This document shows positions 35,115 through 43,209 of a DNA stretch of 64,000 nucleotides, piece after piece. The notes beneath the pieces were generated by a model that searched no databases, had not been told where the DNA came from, and was given only the letters and a program-made list of their open reading frames with translations. Position 1 is the stretch's first letter; each line of letters opens with the position of its first letter. Source of the DNA: Sutcliffiella horikoshii (GTDB lineage Bacteria; Bacillota; Bacilli; Bacillales; Bacillaceae_I); the NCBI RefSeq assembly GCF_008180725.1, contig NZ_VTEV01000005.1:465637-529636 (forward strand), read 5' to 3'. Made by a program: the position numbers and the translations under genes.

Positions 35115-35400
35115 AATTTCCTACAATACTTTTTTCAAAAGTTAATTTCGATTTTTACGCTGAACCTCTTGCTACTCAAGGGGTTCATATTTTATTTAAC
35201 AAACGTTTGTTTAAAAAGATCTATTTTAGAAAAAAGGGTTCCCAGGAAATTTGTCGATTCGCAATGAATGGTGGCAGGCTTGTGAATTATTTCACTACAC
35301 CTTTTTGAAAAGTTAATTTCTTAAAAATTGTTTTCTCCCTACAGCCCCATAGCATAGATATTTTCTTAATCAAACGTTGGTTTAAAAATTACTATATTAA
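35115..35400. repeat. Two divergent ~171-bp tandem copies with TetR-like palindromes
   Basis: GTTAATTTC (35141 and 35312) and the palindromic block AACAAACGTTTGTT (35198-35211; near copy AATCAAACGTTGGTT at 35368-35382) are both repeated at a 171-bp offset. Each is followed by TTAAAAA. A related AACAATCGTTTGTT occurs at 53332. No gene is visible in this 380-bp gap. Confidence 0.75.
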
Positions 35401-35404
35401 AAAG

Positions 35405-35446
35405 TATAAAGGACAGCCCCCTTACCAAACGAGGGCTGTCCTTTTA
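35405..35446. terminator. Terminator after the DUF4190 gene
   Basis: AAGGACAGCCC / GGGCTGTCCTT perfect 11-bp stem, 14-nt loop, with T-run on the plus side and A-rich on the other. Confidence 0.85.
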
Positions 35447-35449
35447 ACC

Positions 35450-35755
35450 TTAGATAACTTCCATGATGAAGTCTGTCGATTCAAAAAATAACAAACTAAT
35501 GAGGATAATGATAAGCGGCAGAATTATTCCAATGAGGCTGCATACTATGCCCGCCTTGGCATATCCTCGTCCTGATTGATCCGTTTTGGAAATCTCATTA
35601 AGACTTATCACTCCAAGGACAAACCCCGGGACTGCAAATAGCATACTCAAAAAGCTTATGACACAACTTATAATAGAAATAATTCCTAAGATTAGAGATA
35701 ACACTGCATTACTATTGATTTTTTCCGTTTCGGAATGCGGAACAGATTCATTCAT
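35450..35755 (-). CDS. DUF4190-domain membrane protein
   Basis: A 101-residue protein with a short polar N-terminus and two or three membrane helices: NAVLSLILGIISIISCV...VPGFVLGVISLNEISKT then GYAKAGIVCSLIGIILPLIII. The alternating GIIxxxxxx and KAGIxxxxIG pattern is characteristic of DUF4190. Function unknown. Confidence 0.85.
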   Translation of the reverse strand: MNESVPHSETEKINSNAVLSLILGIISIISCVISFLSMLFAVPGFVLGVISLNEISKTDQSGRGYAKAGIVCSLIGIILPLIIILISLLFFESTDFIMEVI

Positions 35756-35852
35756 TTTTTACACCTACCATTCTAAAATCCAGTGAATGTTAGAAGATAC
35801 ATTTTTGACTCTTACTGCATTATAGCTCTCCTCAGCTACAACACGCCACTAC

Positions 35853-36055
35853 TTATCTAGTATCCTTTTCCCTAATCCAGATATCTCCATGCCTAATTTC
35901 ATAGTTTATTTTTGCTTCATCCAAACGTTGAATCTGGTTGTCTGTTTTTTCTGTCCAGTAAACGTAAGAGTTGCTGCTTTGTGCACTGCAGCCAGAAAGG
36001 ACAATAGATACAAATACAAACGTTAATGTATTATGGGTTTTAGGTATAGACCCAT
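35853..36055 (-). pseudogene. Short lipoprotein gene broken by a single-base deletion
   Basis: The frame ending at 35853 encodes FVFVSIVLSGCSAQSSNSY followed by about 40 polar residues (YWTEKTDNQIQRLDEAK, GDIWIREKDTR), a lipoprotein-like N-terminus with lipobox LSGC. No ATG/GTG/TTG starts this frame. The ATG at 36055 is in the neighbouring frame; adding one A to the four-A run at 36039-36042 joins it to read MGLYLKTHNTLTFVFV. Either a real frameshift or a homopolymer sequencing error. Confidence 0.5.
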
Positions 36056-36064
36056 TGCCCTACA

Positions 36065-36349
36065 TTAAATCATCTCCAACTGTGTAATTGCCATAAATAA
36101 AAACAAAATCCCTAGTAAGTAATCCATCATATAGACTTTCTTTTCTTCTCTGTGAAGGTGCGATTCCACACCATTCATGATATTCATTAATCCAGCCAGA
36201 AGAATGACATATCCTAGATACGTGCTATTAAAATCATCCCTATATCCTAGGAAAAATAATGCAATCATTGCTATAGCTACTATTATTCTAATTACCACTA
36301 TCCCCTTCGAACTTTTTGTCCGTTTTACTTTTTCAAAAAACAATCCCAT
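36065..36349 (-). CDS. DUF3953-like small membrane protein
   Basis: 94 residues with three hydrophobic helices (about 17-37, 44-60, 75-92). GLMNIMNGVESHLHREEKKVYMMDYLLGILFLFMAI fits the YczI/DUF3953 layout. The start abuts the stop of the 36350 gene, so they are co-translated. Confidence 0.68.
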   Translation of the reverse strand: MGLFFEKVKRTKSSKGIVVIRIIVAIAMIALFFLGYRDDFNSTYLGYVILLAGLMNIMNGVESHLHREEKKVYMMDYLLGILFLFMAITQLEMI

Positions 36350-36685
36350 CTAACACAACTCCTGCTTGCTTCTATTTCTCTTAAGGAAAAGCAACATATT
36401 TAATGCGCTGATCGCAAGTATGGACATAAACAAAATCATACCAACAGAATCCCCAGCAAAATTTAGTTCATCAGCCGCTATGGCACTAAAGACCATAACC
36501 TGGGCAGCAACTAGAATATTCAATAAGGAAAGTATTATTACCATCAAAGTTGATAGAATCATGGCTTTAAATTTTGGTACTACTATGAGGATAAACAATA
36601 AAATGGATACCGCTAATAACATGTATAAAATTGGTCTCAACAGCGCAAACGAGCCATCTATTTCGAAAGATTGATAGGTAAACAA
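36350..36685 (-). CDS. Small membrane protein, hypothetical
   Basis: 111 residues with four predicted helices (about 15-36, 41-62, 64-80, 83-102). TTG start with GGAGGTG upstream. Family not recognised. Co-transcribed with 36065-36349. Confidence 0.68.
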   Translation of the reverse strand: MFTYQSFEIDGSFALLRPILYMLLAVSILLFILIVVPKFKAMILSTLMVIILSLLNILVAAQVMVFSAIAADELNFAGDSVGMILFMSILAISALNMLLFLKRNRSKQELC

Positions 36686-36843
36686 GTCTTACACCTCCAT
36701 GCTATGTATGAGTTTATCCCTTTAGTAATAATACGAAATGGAATAGGAAAAAGTTCCCCATGGTGTTCGTTGCTTTGGTATTTATAGGGGGATGGTTCTC
36801 TATTACCATTTACTAGCATCAGAATGAATTTCTTAATGTTCAT
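36658..36843 (-). CDS. Possible small protein or gene remnant
   Basis: 61 residues from the ATG at 36843, which has a very good GGAGAGGGGG site. Polar sequence (MNIKKFILMLVNGNREP, GELFPIPFRIITKGIN). It overlaps the next gene by 28 bp. No family recognised, and it may be a decayed fragment. Confidence 0.35.
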   Translation of the reverse strand: MNIKKFILMLVNGNREPSPYKYQSNEHHGELFPIPFRIITKGINSYIAWRCKTCLPINLSK

Positions 36844-36890
36844 ACCCCCTCTCCTCCCAAACAAACTCAATTAAATAACATTCTTTGCAT

Positions 36891-37250
36891 TCATTCTCTT
36901 CTCTCTGCGATATAGTATCTACCATTTAACTCATATAGGATAATGTTGTTGTTCTCGGTGGGATTGTAGAGGGCTGTTCCAGGAGGAAGGGAATTGCTAT
37001 CAAGATGACGTTCTTCTAAATCTTCAGCTGTATCCAAATCAACAATATTTCGTTGGACTTCTCCTATCAGGTCCCCCTTGACACTTTTATCTACTTCTTC
37101 TTTTGTTATCATATAGGAATAACTATTTACTTTTACAAATTCATATGCCCAGGATGCTTCTTCGGTGGTTTCTGTGGTGACGGAGTCTTCTGTTGAAGCA
37201 CAACCCGTTAAGATCAAAGAAAGGAAAGTTATTAATAAAGCTTTTTTCAA
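36891..37250 (-). CDS. Small lipoprotein, hypothetical
   Basis: About 119 residues. A lipoprotein signal peptide ends in LILTGCAS, so the mature protein starts with a lipidated Cys on the outer face of the membrane. The rest is acidic, with LPPGTALYNPTENNNIILYELNGRYYIA at the end, resembling small secreted Bacillus proteins of unknown function. Start by TTG 37250 or GTG 37253 behind GGAGG. Confidence 0.75.
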   Translation of the reverse strand: MKKALLITFLSLILTGCASTEDSVTTETTEEASWAYEFVKVNSYSYMITKEEVDKSVKGDLIGEVQRNIVDLDTAEDLEERHLDSNSLPPGTALYNPTENNNIILYELNGRYYIAERRE

Positions 37251-37304
37251 CACTATCACCTCCAGGCATTAGACGGACTGTTTGGCTGAATAGATTCATA
37301 TAAA

Positions 37305-37544
37305 CTATGATTTAACTAAGCTATTTCTGTTTCTATACAAGCTTGCGACCAACCCCACTATGACAGCGATAAGCAGCTTAAAAAGAAAATTCGTAGTCAA
37401 ACCTTCTACCACGTAGCCCTTTACCTTTTGAAAAGCCGTTGCTTCCGGTACCCAATCGATAACATAGCCAATGCTGAAAATACCAGGTAAGGACAAAACG
37501 ATGTAGATAATAATGGTGATGATGAAAAAGCTCTTCCAGGACAT
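37305..37544 (-). CDS. Small membrane protein, hypothetical
   Basis: 79 residues with two predicted helices (about 5-28, 54-71). The ATG has AAGGAGG upstream. Upstream of the lipoprotein gene in the same orientation. Confidence 0.68.
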   Translation of the reverse strand: MSWKSFFIITIIIYIVLSLPGIFSIGYVIDWVPEATAFQKVKGYVVEGLTTNFLFKLLIAVIVGLVASLYRNRNSLVKS

Positions 37545-37680
37545 CGGGCTACCTCCTTTTTGCTACTACAGTATTCTTTCTCCAATTATTTCAAAATAGG
37601 TAGGAATACTCAATGGTTTTAGAAAATTATGTTAAAATAAATTTGGTTATTGTTTACAATTTTTCATTTTCACTCACAAA

Positions 37681-37709
37681 AAACGCTCCAGATGGTCTGG
37701 AGCATTTTA
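37681..37709 (-). terminator. Terminator beyond the 37.8-kb array
   Basis: Perfect stem GCTCCAGA / TCTGGAGC with a 3-nt loop and T-run on the minus strand (and TTTTA on the plus). If the minus-strand gene 38134-38625 is read through, the 52-bp array would lie in its 3' UTR and this hairpin would end it. Confidence 0.85.
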
Positions 37710-37769
37710 CGTGCCAATTTCATTGACTGTTATTCATTTAAAATGTTGTATAAGGTGTATTAGTATGGT

Positions 37770-38126
37770 CTATTTGACCTTTCCACCTTTTTCAACACCG
37801 CTTCGGGCATATAGACGCTCTCTATTTGACCTTTCCACCTTTTTCAGCACTGCTTCGGGCATATAGACGCATTCTATTTCACCTTTCCACCTTTTTCAAC
37901 ACCGCTTCGGGCATATAGACGCTCTCTATTTGACCTTTCCACCTTTTTCAAAACTGATTCGGGCATATAGACGCTCTCTATATCACCTTTCAACCTTTTT
38001 CAACACCGCTTCGGGCATATAGACGTGCTCTATTTGACCTTTCCACCTTTTTCAGCACTGCTTCGGGCATATAGACGCCCTCTATTTATCCTTTCCACAC
38101 ATCCACCTAATGCTTTAGGCATATAG
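37770..38126. repeat. 52-bp tandem array, CTTCGGGC family (seven units)
   Basis: Units at 37770, 37822, 37874, 37926, 37978, 38030 and 38082, all exactly 52 bp apart. Core CTATTTGACCTTTCCACCTT with CGCTTCGGGCATATAGACG. The ends CTATTTGACC / GGGCATATAG are imperfect inverted repeats. Same family as 23049. Ends 8 bp before the stop of the 38134 acetyltransferase. Confidence 0.96.
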
Positions 38127-38133
38127 AATATAC

Positions 38134-38625
38134 TTAACTACAACTACAACTCTCATCCAACACCCGCTCAAACATCACCATATCCACCGCCTGAATCCCA
38201 TCCTCAAAAATTGGTTCAGGATATTTCGAAAAGAAATCCTTCCTTATTTCCACCATCCTAAATCCTGCTTTCTGATAAAATGCAAGATTAGCAATGCTGG
38301 AGTTGGCGGTGCCGACCATCATTTTGCGTAAACCCTGTTCTCTGAAAATCTCAAAAGCTTGATTAATAACCTGCTTACCTAGTCCAAGCCTGCGAAACTG
38401 GGGATCCAACGCAATATTTTTCAGCTCAATTACACCCTTCGACTCTTCCACAAACAAGGCTACCCCTATTACCGAACCACTGTCACCAACAATCGCGAAC
38501 ATTTGCCCTTCCGCAATATACTCTTTCACCACGCTCTCACTCTCATCCGCCATTACCAAATACGGCAAGTACTCCAAGCGATCCGAAGTCTCAACCAACT
38601 CTAATCGTACACTCGTCTCTCCCAT
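38134..38625 (-). CDS. GNAT acetyltransferase
   Basis: A 163-residue single-domain GNAT. The acetyl-CoA loop is LDPQFRRLGLGKQVINQAF (about 76-94), followed by VGTANSSIANLAFYQKAGFR. Substrate unknown. The ATG follows TAGGAGG. It is 4 bp from the SDR gene, so probably in one operon. C-terminal Cys-rich tail (SCSCS). Confidence 0.9.
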   Translation of the reverse strand: MGETSVRLELVETSDRLEYLPYLVMADESESVVKEYIAEGQMFAIVGDSGSVIGVALFVEESKGVIELKNIALDPQFRRLGLGKQVINQAFEIFREQGLRKMMVGTANSSIANLAFYQKAGFRMVEIRKDFFSKYPEPIFEDGIQAVDMVMFERVLDESCSCS

Positions 38626-38629
38626 AACT

Positions 38630-39391
38630 TTACCTCCTAAACCCGCCTTCTGAATGAATAATCTGTCCTGTCACCCATTCTGCTTCTTCACTGACAAGAA
38701 ACTTAATAGTCCGTGCCACGTCAATCGGCAACCCTACACGGCCTGAAGGGAACATTTCTGAGAGACCTGACTTAATTTCCTCTGTCATCCACCCAGTATC
38801 TGTCGGGCCTGGATTGATGGCATTGACGGTGATTCCAAGTTTCCCAACCTCTGCCGCTAACGTAATGGTCATCGCATCAATCGCGCCTTTGGTCGTTGCA
38901 TACGATAGCTCACCTGGCATTGGCCTTTGAAATTGACCGGATGTGAGGTTGACAATCCGCCCAGCCCTCCCAATGGTGAACTGCTGAGCAAATCTGCTGC
39001 TTAGTAGAGTGGTAGCCCGAATGTTTACGAAATAATGCTTATCCAGATCCTCAGGTGTTATCGTGCTGTAATCATCCTTGGTTGAATAAGCCGCATTATT
39101 GATGAGTATGCTTGGCTGCCCCAGTTGCTCTCTTACTTTTCGGAACAACAAATCAGCCGCTTCCATGCTTGTAAGGTCAAGCTCCATCAAGCCCACCGGA
39201 ACACCGAATCCCTCCAGCTCTTCTTTTAAAACTTGGGGTTCACTTGCCACAGAGCCCCATGGCATTTCTTCATCATAAGGCGACCAATACGTAAAAAATA
39301 CGGGATGTCCCGCTTTTGCCAACTCCCTACAAACAGCTGCTCCGATTCCTTTTAAACGGCTTGCGCCTGTTACAACTGCAATTCTATTCAT
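38630..39391 (-). CDS. Short-chain dehydrogenase/reductase
   Basis: 253 residues with a Rossmann fold: VTGASRLKGIGAAVCREL (NAD(P) loop), ILINNAAYS, and the catalytic region LSYATTKGAIDAMTITLAAEVGKLGITVNAINPGPTDTGWMT with Tyr-x-x-x-Lys replaced by SYATTKG (Tyr...Lys spacing kept). FabG-like 3-oxoacyl reductase or sugar dehydrogenase; substrate unknown. The ATG at 39391 follows GGAGGG. Confidence 0.9.
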   Translation of the reverse strand: MNRIAVVTGASRLKGIGAAVCRELAKAGHPVFFTYWSPYDEEMPWGSVASEPQVLKEELEGFGVPVGLMELDLTSMEAADLLFRKVREQLGQPSILINNAAYSTKDDYSTITPEDLDKHYFVNIRATTLLSSRFAQQFTIGRAGRIVNLTSGQFQRPMPGELSYATTKGAIDAMTITLAAEVGKLGITVNAINPGPTDTGWMTEEIKSGLSEMFPSGRVGLPIDVARTIKFLVSEEAEWVTGQIIHSEGGFRR

Positions 39392-39456
39392 AAAATAACC
39401 CTCCAATTGTTAGGGTATAAACGAGTATGGTCCGATAAAAGAGATGTTTTTCCAAT

Positions 39457-39490
39457 AGAAAAACAGGTGCACCAAAGACACCTGTTTTAA
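39457..39490. terminator. Terminator after the P-loop gene
   Basis: AAAACAGGTG / CACCTGTTTT perfect 10-bp stem with 9-nt loop; A/T runs on both sides make it potentially bidirectional. The remainder of 39491-39639 shows no gene. Confidence 0.85.
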
Positions 39491-39639
39491 GTGGGGTATC
39501 GACTCCACAACATGTGTATCCCTTAATGAAATGATGGACGGACAGACTAATCCCTTCGTCGGAACTGCTGACTCTATCCAGTTACTCAATTTTCATTAAA
39601 GGTTATTCCACATTGTTAGGCTTTCGATTCCCCTTCCGT

Positions 39640-40167
39640 TCATCTCTTTCTTTTATGGTAATAATTTGAAAGGGGTCTGTCAAGGATTTCATTTATGATC
39701 GCTTTGGGATTCTTATTGGTACTGTCGTAAAGATGAGGAGCGTTTTCCTTTTTATTTTCCAGATGTTGAAGAAGTTCCAAAGAACGAGATATCAGTTCGG
39801 TGTCTCCGCGTTTGGTTATCCTCTCTACAAGAACCTCCGGGTCAGCACGCAGAACATAATAATGAAGCGTAAAATTCAGTCCTGTCTGGCCCAGTTCTTT
39901 GCAAAACCATTCCAACTCATCCTCCACCACATAATCAATGACAACATTATAACCCTTTAGCAAGAAGTTCTTGGTCAGACTGCTTAAGTTTTGCCAGACG
40001 ATAGAGAGCTTTTCTTCCCAGGGCGGCTGCGGCTCTCCTATAAACATCGCACTAATCAGGTCCCCCTCAATCAGTACTGACTTCTTCAATTTACGTGCAA
40101 GTCCTTTAGTAACGGTTGATTTTCCAACACCGCAAGGCCCGGATATGACATACACGTTTCTCATCAT
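39640..40167 (-). CDS. P-loop nucleotide kinase-like protein
   Basis: A 175-residue small kinase-fold protein. Walker A SGPCGVGKSTVTKGLA (about 9-24), DYVVEDELEWFCKEL (Walker B-like acidic region), and LERITKRGD with conserved arginines. Similar to small AAA-like nucleotide/nucleoside kinases of bacilli; substrate unknown. The start overlaps the preceding gene's stop by 4 bp (ATGA). Confidence 0.85.
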   Translation of the reverse strand: MMRNVYVISGPCGVGKSTVTKGLARKLKKSVLIEGDLISAMFIGEPQPPWEEKLSIVWQNLSSLTKNFLLKGYNVVIDYVVEDELEWFCKELGQTGLNFTLHYYVLRADPEVLVERITKRGDTELISRSLELLQHLENKKENAPHLYDSTNKNPKAIINEILDRPLSNYYHKRKR

Positions 40168-40490
40168 TTCTCCTCCATCGTCCCGTCATCAAAAAAGCGC
40201 TTTTCGCACCTTGGACATACATACGCGTAAGATAGCTCGATTTCACTATCATACCTGAACGGAAGCCGCTTCTTACAATTCGGACATCTCCAGAAAATGA
40301 GTGAAACGATAGTGAATAAGATTACAATAATAATAGTTGAATATATCAACCATTTAATGTTAAAAATTTGGCCAAAAAAATTGGAAAACGCTCCGACAAA
40401 CAACATCCATACAGCCGCATTCCTAATTTTTATCGGATTTAGGTACTTTCTCCACACACCGACCACCCCTTTATAAGTTATACGATTCAC
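40164..40490 (-). CDS. Zinc-ribbon membrane protein
   Basis: 108 residues with two hydrophobic helices (about 25-42, 46-68) then a C-terminal zinc ribbon, CPNCKKRLPFR ... CPRCEKRFF (two CxxC pairs, about 69-72 and 92-95). Coupled by ATGA to the kinase gene. Function unknown. The GTG start has only a weak site. Confidence 0.75.
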   Translation of the reverse strand: MNRITYKGVVGVWRKYLNPIKIRNAAVWMLFVGAFSNFFGQIFNIKWLIYSTIIIVILFTIVSLIFWRCPNCKKRLPFRYDSEIELSYAYVCPRCEKRFFDDGTMEEK

Positions 40491-40541
40491 TCGCTTAGAT
40501 GTTACAATATTATTAAATACTGTTTATCAGAGGTGAGATAT

Positions 40542-40718
40542 ATGAAAAAGTATTTATTGTTTTTAGTTGGGCTCTTCTTTGCAACCACGGGTTACGTACT
40601 TGGACAAAATGAAAATATGAAATGGTTCACTCTTGTATTTTACCTCTTAGGTGCAGTTTTCTTTGTTATCCAAGCTGGTATTTTAATTAGACACCAAAAA
40701 AAGATAGACAATAACTAG
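40542..40718 (+). CDS. Small two-helix membrane protein
   Basis: 58 residues, ATG at 40542 after AGAGGTGAG. Helices at about 2-20 and 28-46; the C-terminus is charged. Family not recognised. Confidence 0.65.
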   Translation: MKKYLLFLVGLFFATTGYVLGQNENMKWFTLVFYLLGAVFFVIQAGILIRHQKKIDNN

Positions 40719-40793
40719 TTATTGCTTCACTTGGTATCTCCTTACATATTCAAGTAATCTATATATAATACAGGAAAGTAAGGGAGTGATTTT

Positions 40794-40943
40794 TTGGATA
40801 AACAAGGTAGAGGGAAGGGTGTTTTCCTAGGTGCTGGTATTGCAATAGGGGCTGCACTTGGAGCTGTACTTGATAATTTAGCTCTAGGAATTGCTCTAGG
40901 CACTTTTATTGGAGCTGTAATTGATTGGTTTAGAAACAGATAA
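40794..40943 (+). CDS. Glycine-zipper small membrane protein (49 aa)
   Basis: A short gene from TTG 40794 behind AAGGGAGTGA. It encodes a 49-residue protein: a basic N-terminus (MDKQGRGKG), two Gly/Ala-rich helices with GxxxG repeats (GAGIAIGAALGAVLDN, LALGIALGTFIGAVID) and a WFRNR end. Such small glycine-zipper proteins are common in bacilli but uncharacterised. Confidence 0.7.
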   Translation: MDKQGRGKGVFLGAGIAIGAALGAVLDNLALGIALGTFIGAVIDWFRNR

Positions 40944-40976
40944 TTCGTTAATATGTTACCTTACTTGATTGGTTAT

Positions 40977-41017
40977 AAAAAAACGCTTGGATAGCTAATC
41001 TTCCACGCGTTTTTGTT
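40977..41017. terminator. Bidirectional terminator
   Basis: AAAACGC-TT-GGA ... TCC-AC-GCGTTTT hairpin with A and T runs on either side, between the convergent 40794 and 41030 genes. Confidence 0.8.
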
Positions 41018-41029
41018 TATGATGATGGA

Positions 41030-41611
41030 TTACGATCTCCACTCTGATTTTCTCAAAACATAGTTATTATATAACTCATCTCCAATCTTATGTTTCCCCT
41101 GAAGTGTAAACCCGCATTTCTCAATAACTTTATTGGATGATAGGTTATTGATTAATGCCACTGCGTTAAGAATCTCTATATTCGTGTTTGAAAATAAGTA
41201 GTTTATTAGCCCTAATGACGCCTTAGTTGCGTATCCATTCCCTTGATGGTCGGCTGAGATGGCATACATGATTTCTCTATTCGGAGCAGGGATTTCCTCT
41301 TTTATTCCCGTACAGCACCAGCCAATAAATTCATCTGTTGCACTAATAAATACTCCTAGTTTTAAAAAGTGATTGTCTATATTGTTTTCTTTAGCTGCCT
41401 CTAGGAATGCTTTGTTTGCTGGCATTTCGTAATTTGTAACCCAGTCTACCCTTTGATCTCTCGTCGATTTCCAATCTGGCAAGAAATTAGAAATCTCTGG
41501 TTGATTAGATATTATATATATTTTATCAGCATCTTCTATGGAAAACTCTTGAAGGTATATGTCTCCACAATCAATCCTAAAGAGTTCTGCCGATACATTA
41601 TGTTTCATCAT
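41030..41611 (-). CDS. GNAT acetyltransferase, RimJ/RimL-like
   Basis: A 193-residue GNAT. LQEFSIEDADKIYIISNQPEI opens the fold; AISADHQGNGYATKASLGLINYL is the acetyl-CoA loop (about 128-150), then INNLSSNKVIEKCGFTLQGK. The ATG at 41611 is supported by AAGGGGGAG; the longer open frame overlaps the upstream membrane gene. Substrate unknown. Confidence 0.88.
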   Translation of the reverse strand: MMKHNVSAELFRIDCGDIYLQEFSIEDADKIYIISNQPEISNFLPDWKSTRDQRVDWVTNYEMPANKAFLEAAKENNIDNHFLKLGVFISATDEFIGWCCTGIKEEIPAPNREIMYAISADHQGNGYATKASLGLINYLFSNTNIEILNAVALINNLSSNKVIEKCGFTLQGKHKIGDELYNNYVLRKSEWRS

Positions 41612-41664
41612 TTTCTCCCCCTTACTGCCTGTTTTTCTTTTGGTAGGCTCATTCCTCTTTTTCA

Positions 41665-41889
41665 TTACATGCCGCTTTGTATCGATTCCCAATCCGCAAC
41701 CTTCCGAAGTAATTCATCGATTCCCCAGATGATAAAAGCTCCAATCGTAGAAAAAATGAGGAAAAGCTGGCTCATATTGTCCCAAGGCTCTTTACTAAAT
41801 AAATGGATGACAAAAGCAACTAAAGCCCTTATTGGGACAGGTACAAAAATACAAGCTAAGAAAAAGGTAAGCAGCTTCCTTATTATCAT
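41665..41889 (-). CDS. Small membrane protein, hypothetical
   Basis: 74 residues with two predicted helices (about 5-25, 42-60) and an acidic C-terminus ending DWESIQSGM. The ATG has AGGGGGAAG upstream. Precedes the GNAT gene in the same orientation. Confidence 0.65.
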   Translation of the reverse strand: MIIRKLLTFFLACIFVPVPIRALVAFVIHLFSKEPWDNMSQLFLIFSTIGAFIIWGIDELLRKVADWESIQSGM

Positions 41890-41918
41890 TTGTCTTCCCC
41901 CTACTTATTTACACCTCA

Positions 41919-42134
41919 TTACCTATTTCCCAACCGTGTATGCCGTTTATCTGCTGCATTCAAAATAAATGCAAGAGAAAAAAAGTTGATGAAAGCTCCT
42001 GTAGAAATCATTATCCAATTAGGGATTCCAGGAAATAAATCTGATAATAGAAATAATAATGGAGTGATCAGCACTAAGGTTAATCCTATGAAAAATGACT
42101 TTTTTTCCGGTACTGTTTTAATTTTTTCTAACAT
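41919..42134 (-). CDS. Small membrane protein, hypothetical
   Basis: 71 residues with two helices (about 14-33, 38-59) and an arginine-rich tail. The ATG follows AAAGGTG. Family not recognised. Confidence 0.65.
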   Translation of the reverse strand: MLEKIKTVPEKKSFFIGLTLVLITPLLFLLSDLFPGIPNWIMISTGAFINFFSLAFILNAADKRHTRLGNR

Positions 42135-42188
42135 TTTTTCACCTTTTCCATTAAGTTTGGCAGCTCTCTTCTAAAAACACCAACATCC

Positions 42189-42725
42189 CTATACCTGCAC
42201 TATTCCTTCTTCCACACCGTACGAGATAAGGCCTTCATATGGATCTCCGCTGATACCCAAGAGCTTACAAAATGCCGGTTCCGTTTTATATCCCTGCTTT
42301 TTTAACCTAATCACTTTTTCTCTTAGACTTGGATCTCTTTGCAACAATTCGTATTCAATTTTCATATGCAGGTACGCAAACTGATTATGGACAGGCTGAG
42401 CTTGCCCGAACAATTCAAATTCGAAATTTCTAAACATAAAGTTCGCCTTCACGACGTCTCTCCCTCGAATTGTAGTCCTTTTTAAGGTGAAATTTTCTTT
42501 ATCAGCGTAAAGAGTATGTAATTCGTTTGCGAAAATATCCAATTTCCTTACTTCCATAATGATGTCTAAATCTGAATCTTTTACATCAATTCCGATGGGA
42601 AGCGTTCCACATAGTACTGGATTATAAATATGTAGGTCATTTAAAATGTTTAATTCTTGAATGGCTGAATAAGCCTCCTGTTGCTGTATTTTGCCCTTTT
42701 TCATTTGCTGGTAAAGATCATTCAA
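42189..42725 (-). CDS. DUF4269 nucleotidyltransferase-like protein
   Basis: 178 residues. LCGTLPIGIDVKDSDLDIIMEV (about 38-59) has the GS/T...DxD pattern of a minimal nucleotidyltransferase fold, as in DUF4269. The rest (LKRTTIRGRDVVKANFMFRNFEFELFGQ, YLHMKIEYELLQRD) is typical of that family. Substrate unknown. Confidence 0.85.
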   Translation of the reverse strand: MNDLYQQMKKGKIQQQEAYSAIQELNILNDLHIYNPVLCGTLPIGIDVKDSDLDIIMEVRKLDIFANELHTLYADKENFTLKRTTIRGRDVVKANFMFRNFEFELFGQAQPVHNQFAYLHMKIEYELLQRDPSLREKVIRLKKQGYKTEPAFCKLLGISGDPYEGLISYGVEEGIVQV

Positions 42726-42744
42726 GTAACCACTCTCCTAACAC

Positions 42745-42791
42745 TAAAAAATCTAGCGCTATCCCTGTTTCTTGAATAGCGCTAGGTTTTA
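42745..42791 (-). terminator. Terminator after the 42799 acetyltransferase
   Basis: CTAGCGCTAT / ATAGCGCTAG perfect 10-bp stem with 13-nt loop, and T-run on the minus strand. Confidence 0.85.
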
Positions 42792-42798
42792 TGAATAT

Positions 42799-43209
42799 TT
42801 AATGAAACGTTGCAAACGCCACTAACGTCCCTTTATCACAAGACTCGAACCCGTTTTTCTCGTAGAAATGCCTTACATCATAAGCTTCCTCTGTTAACAG
42901 GACTTTTTGCCGCACATGTTTGTATTTTTCTAGAACCTGTTGCATTAGTTGAGTAGCAATCCCTTGATTTTGATATGCATTCAACACCAGAATGTCTTGA
43001 ATATAGATGATGGTTAACCCGTCCCCAACTATCCGAATCAACGCTACTAACTCGTCACCATTCCAAGCAGTAATAACTTCTAAAGAGTTATAGATTGCTT
43101 GTTGAAGAACATCTAAGTCCTTAGTGTAAGCATACCATTCTACATCGTTGTATAACTTCTCTAGTTGTTCTAACTTTATCGCTTTATCTCTACTAAATTT
43201 TATATCCAT
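42799..43209 (-). CDS. GNAT acetyltransferase, small
   Basis: A 136-residue compact GNAT. DILVLNAYQNQGIATQLMQQVL (about 71-92) forms the acetyl-CoA loop; the tail is FYEKNGFESCDKGT. Similar to the short B. subtilis-type GNATs. Substrate unknown. Confidence 0.88.
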   Translation of the reverse strand: MDIKFSRDKAIKLEQLEKLYNDVEWYAYTKDLDVLQQAIYNSLEVITAWNGDELVALIRIVGDGLTIIYIQDILVLNAYQNQGIATQLMQQVLEKYKHVRQKVLLTEEAYDVRHFYEKNGFESCDKGTLVAFATFH

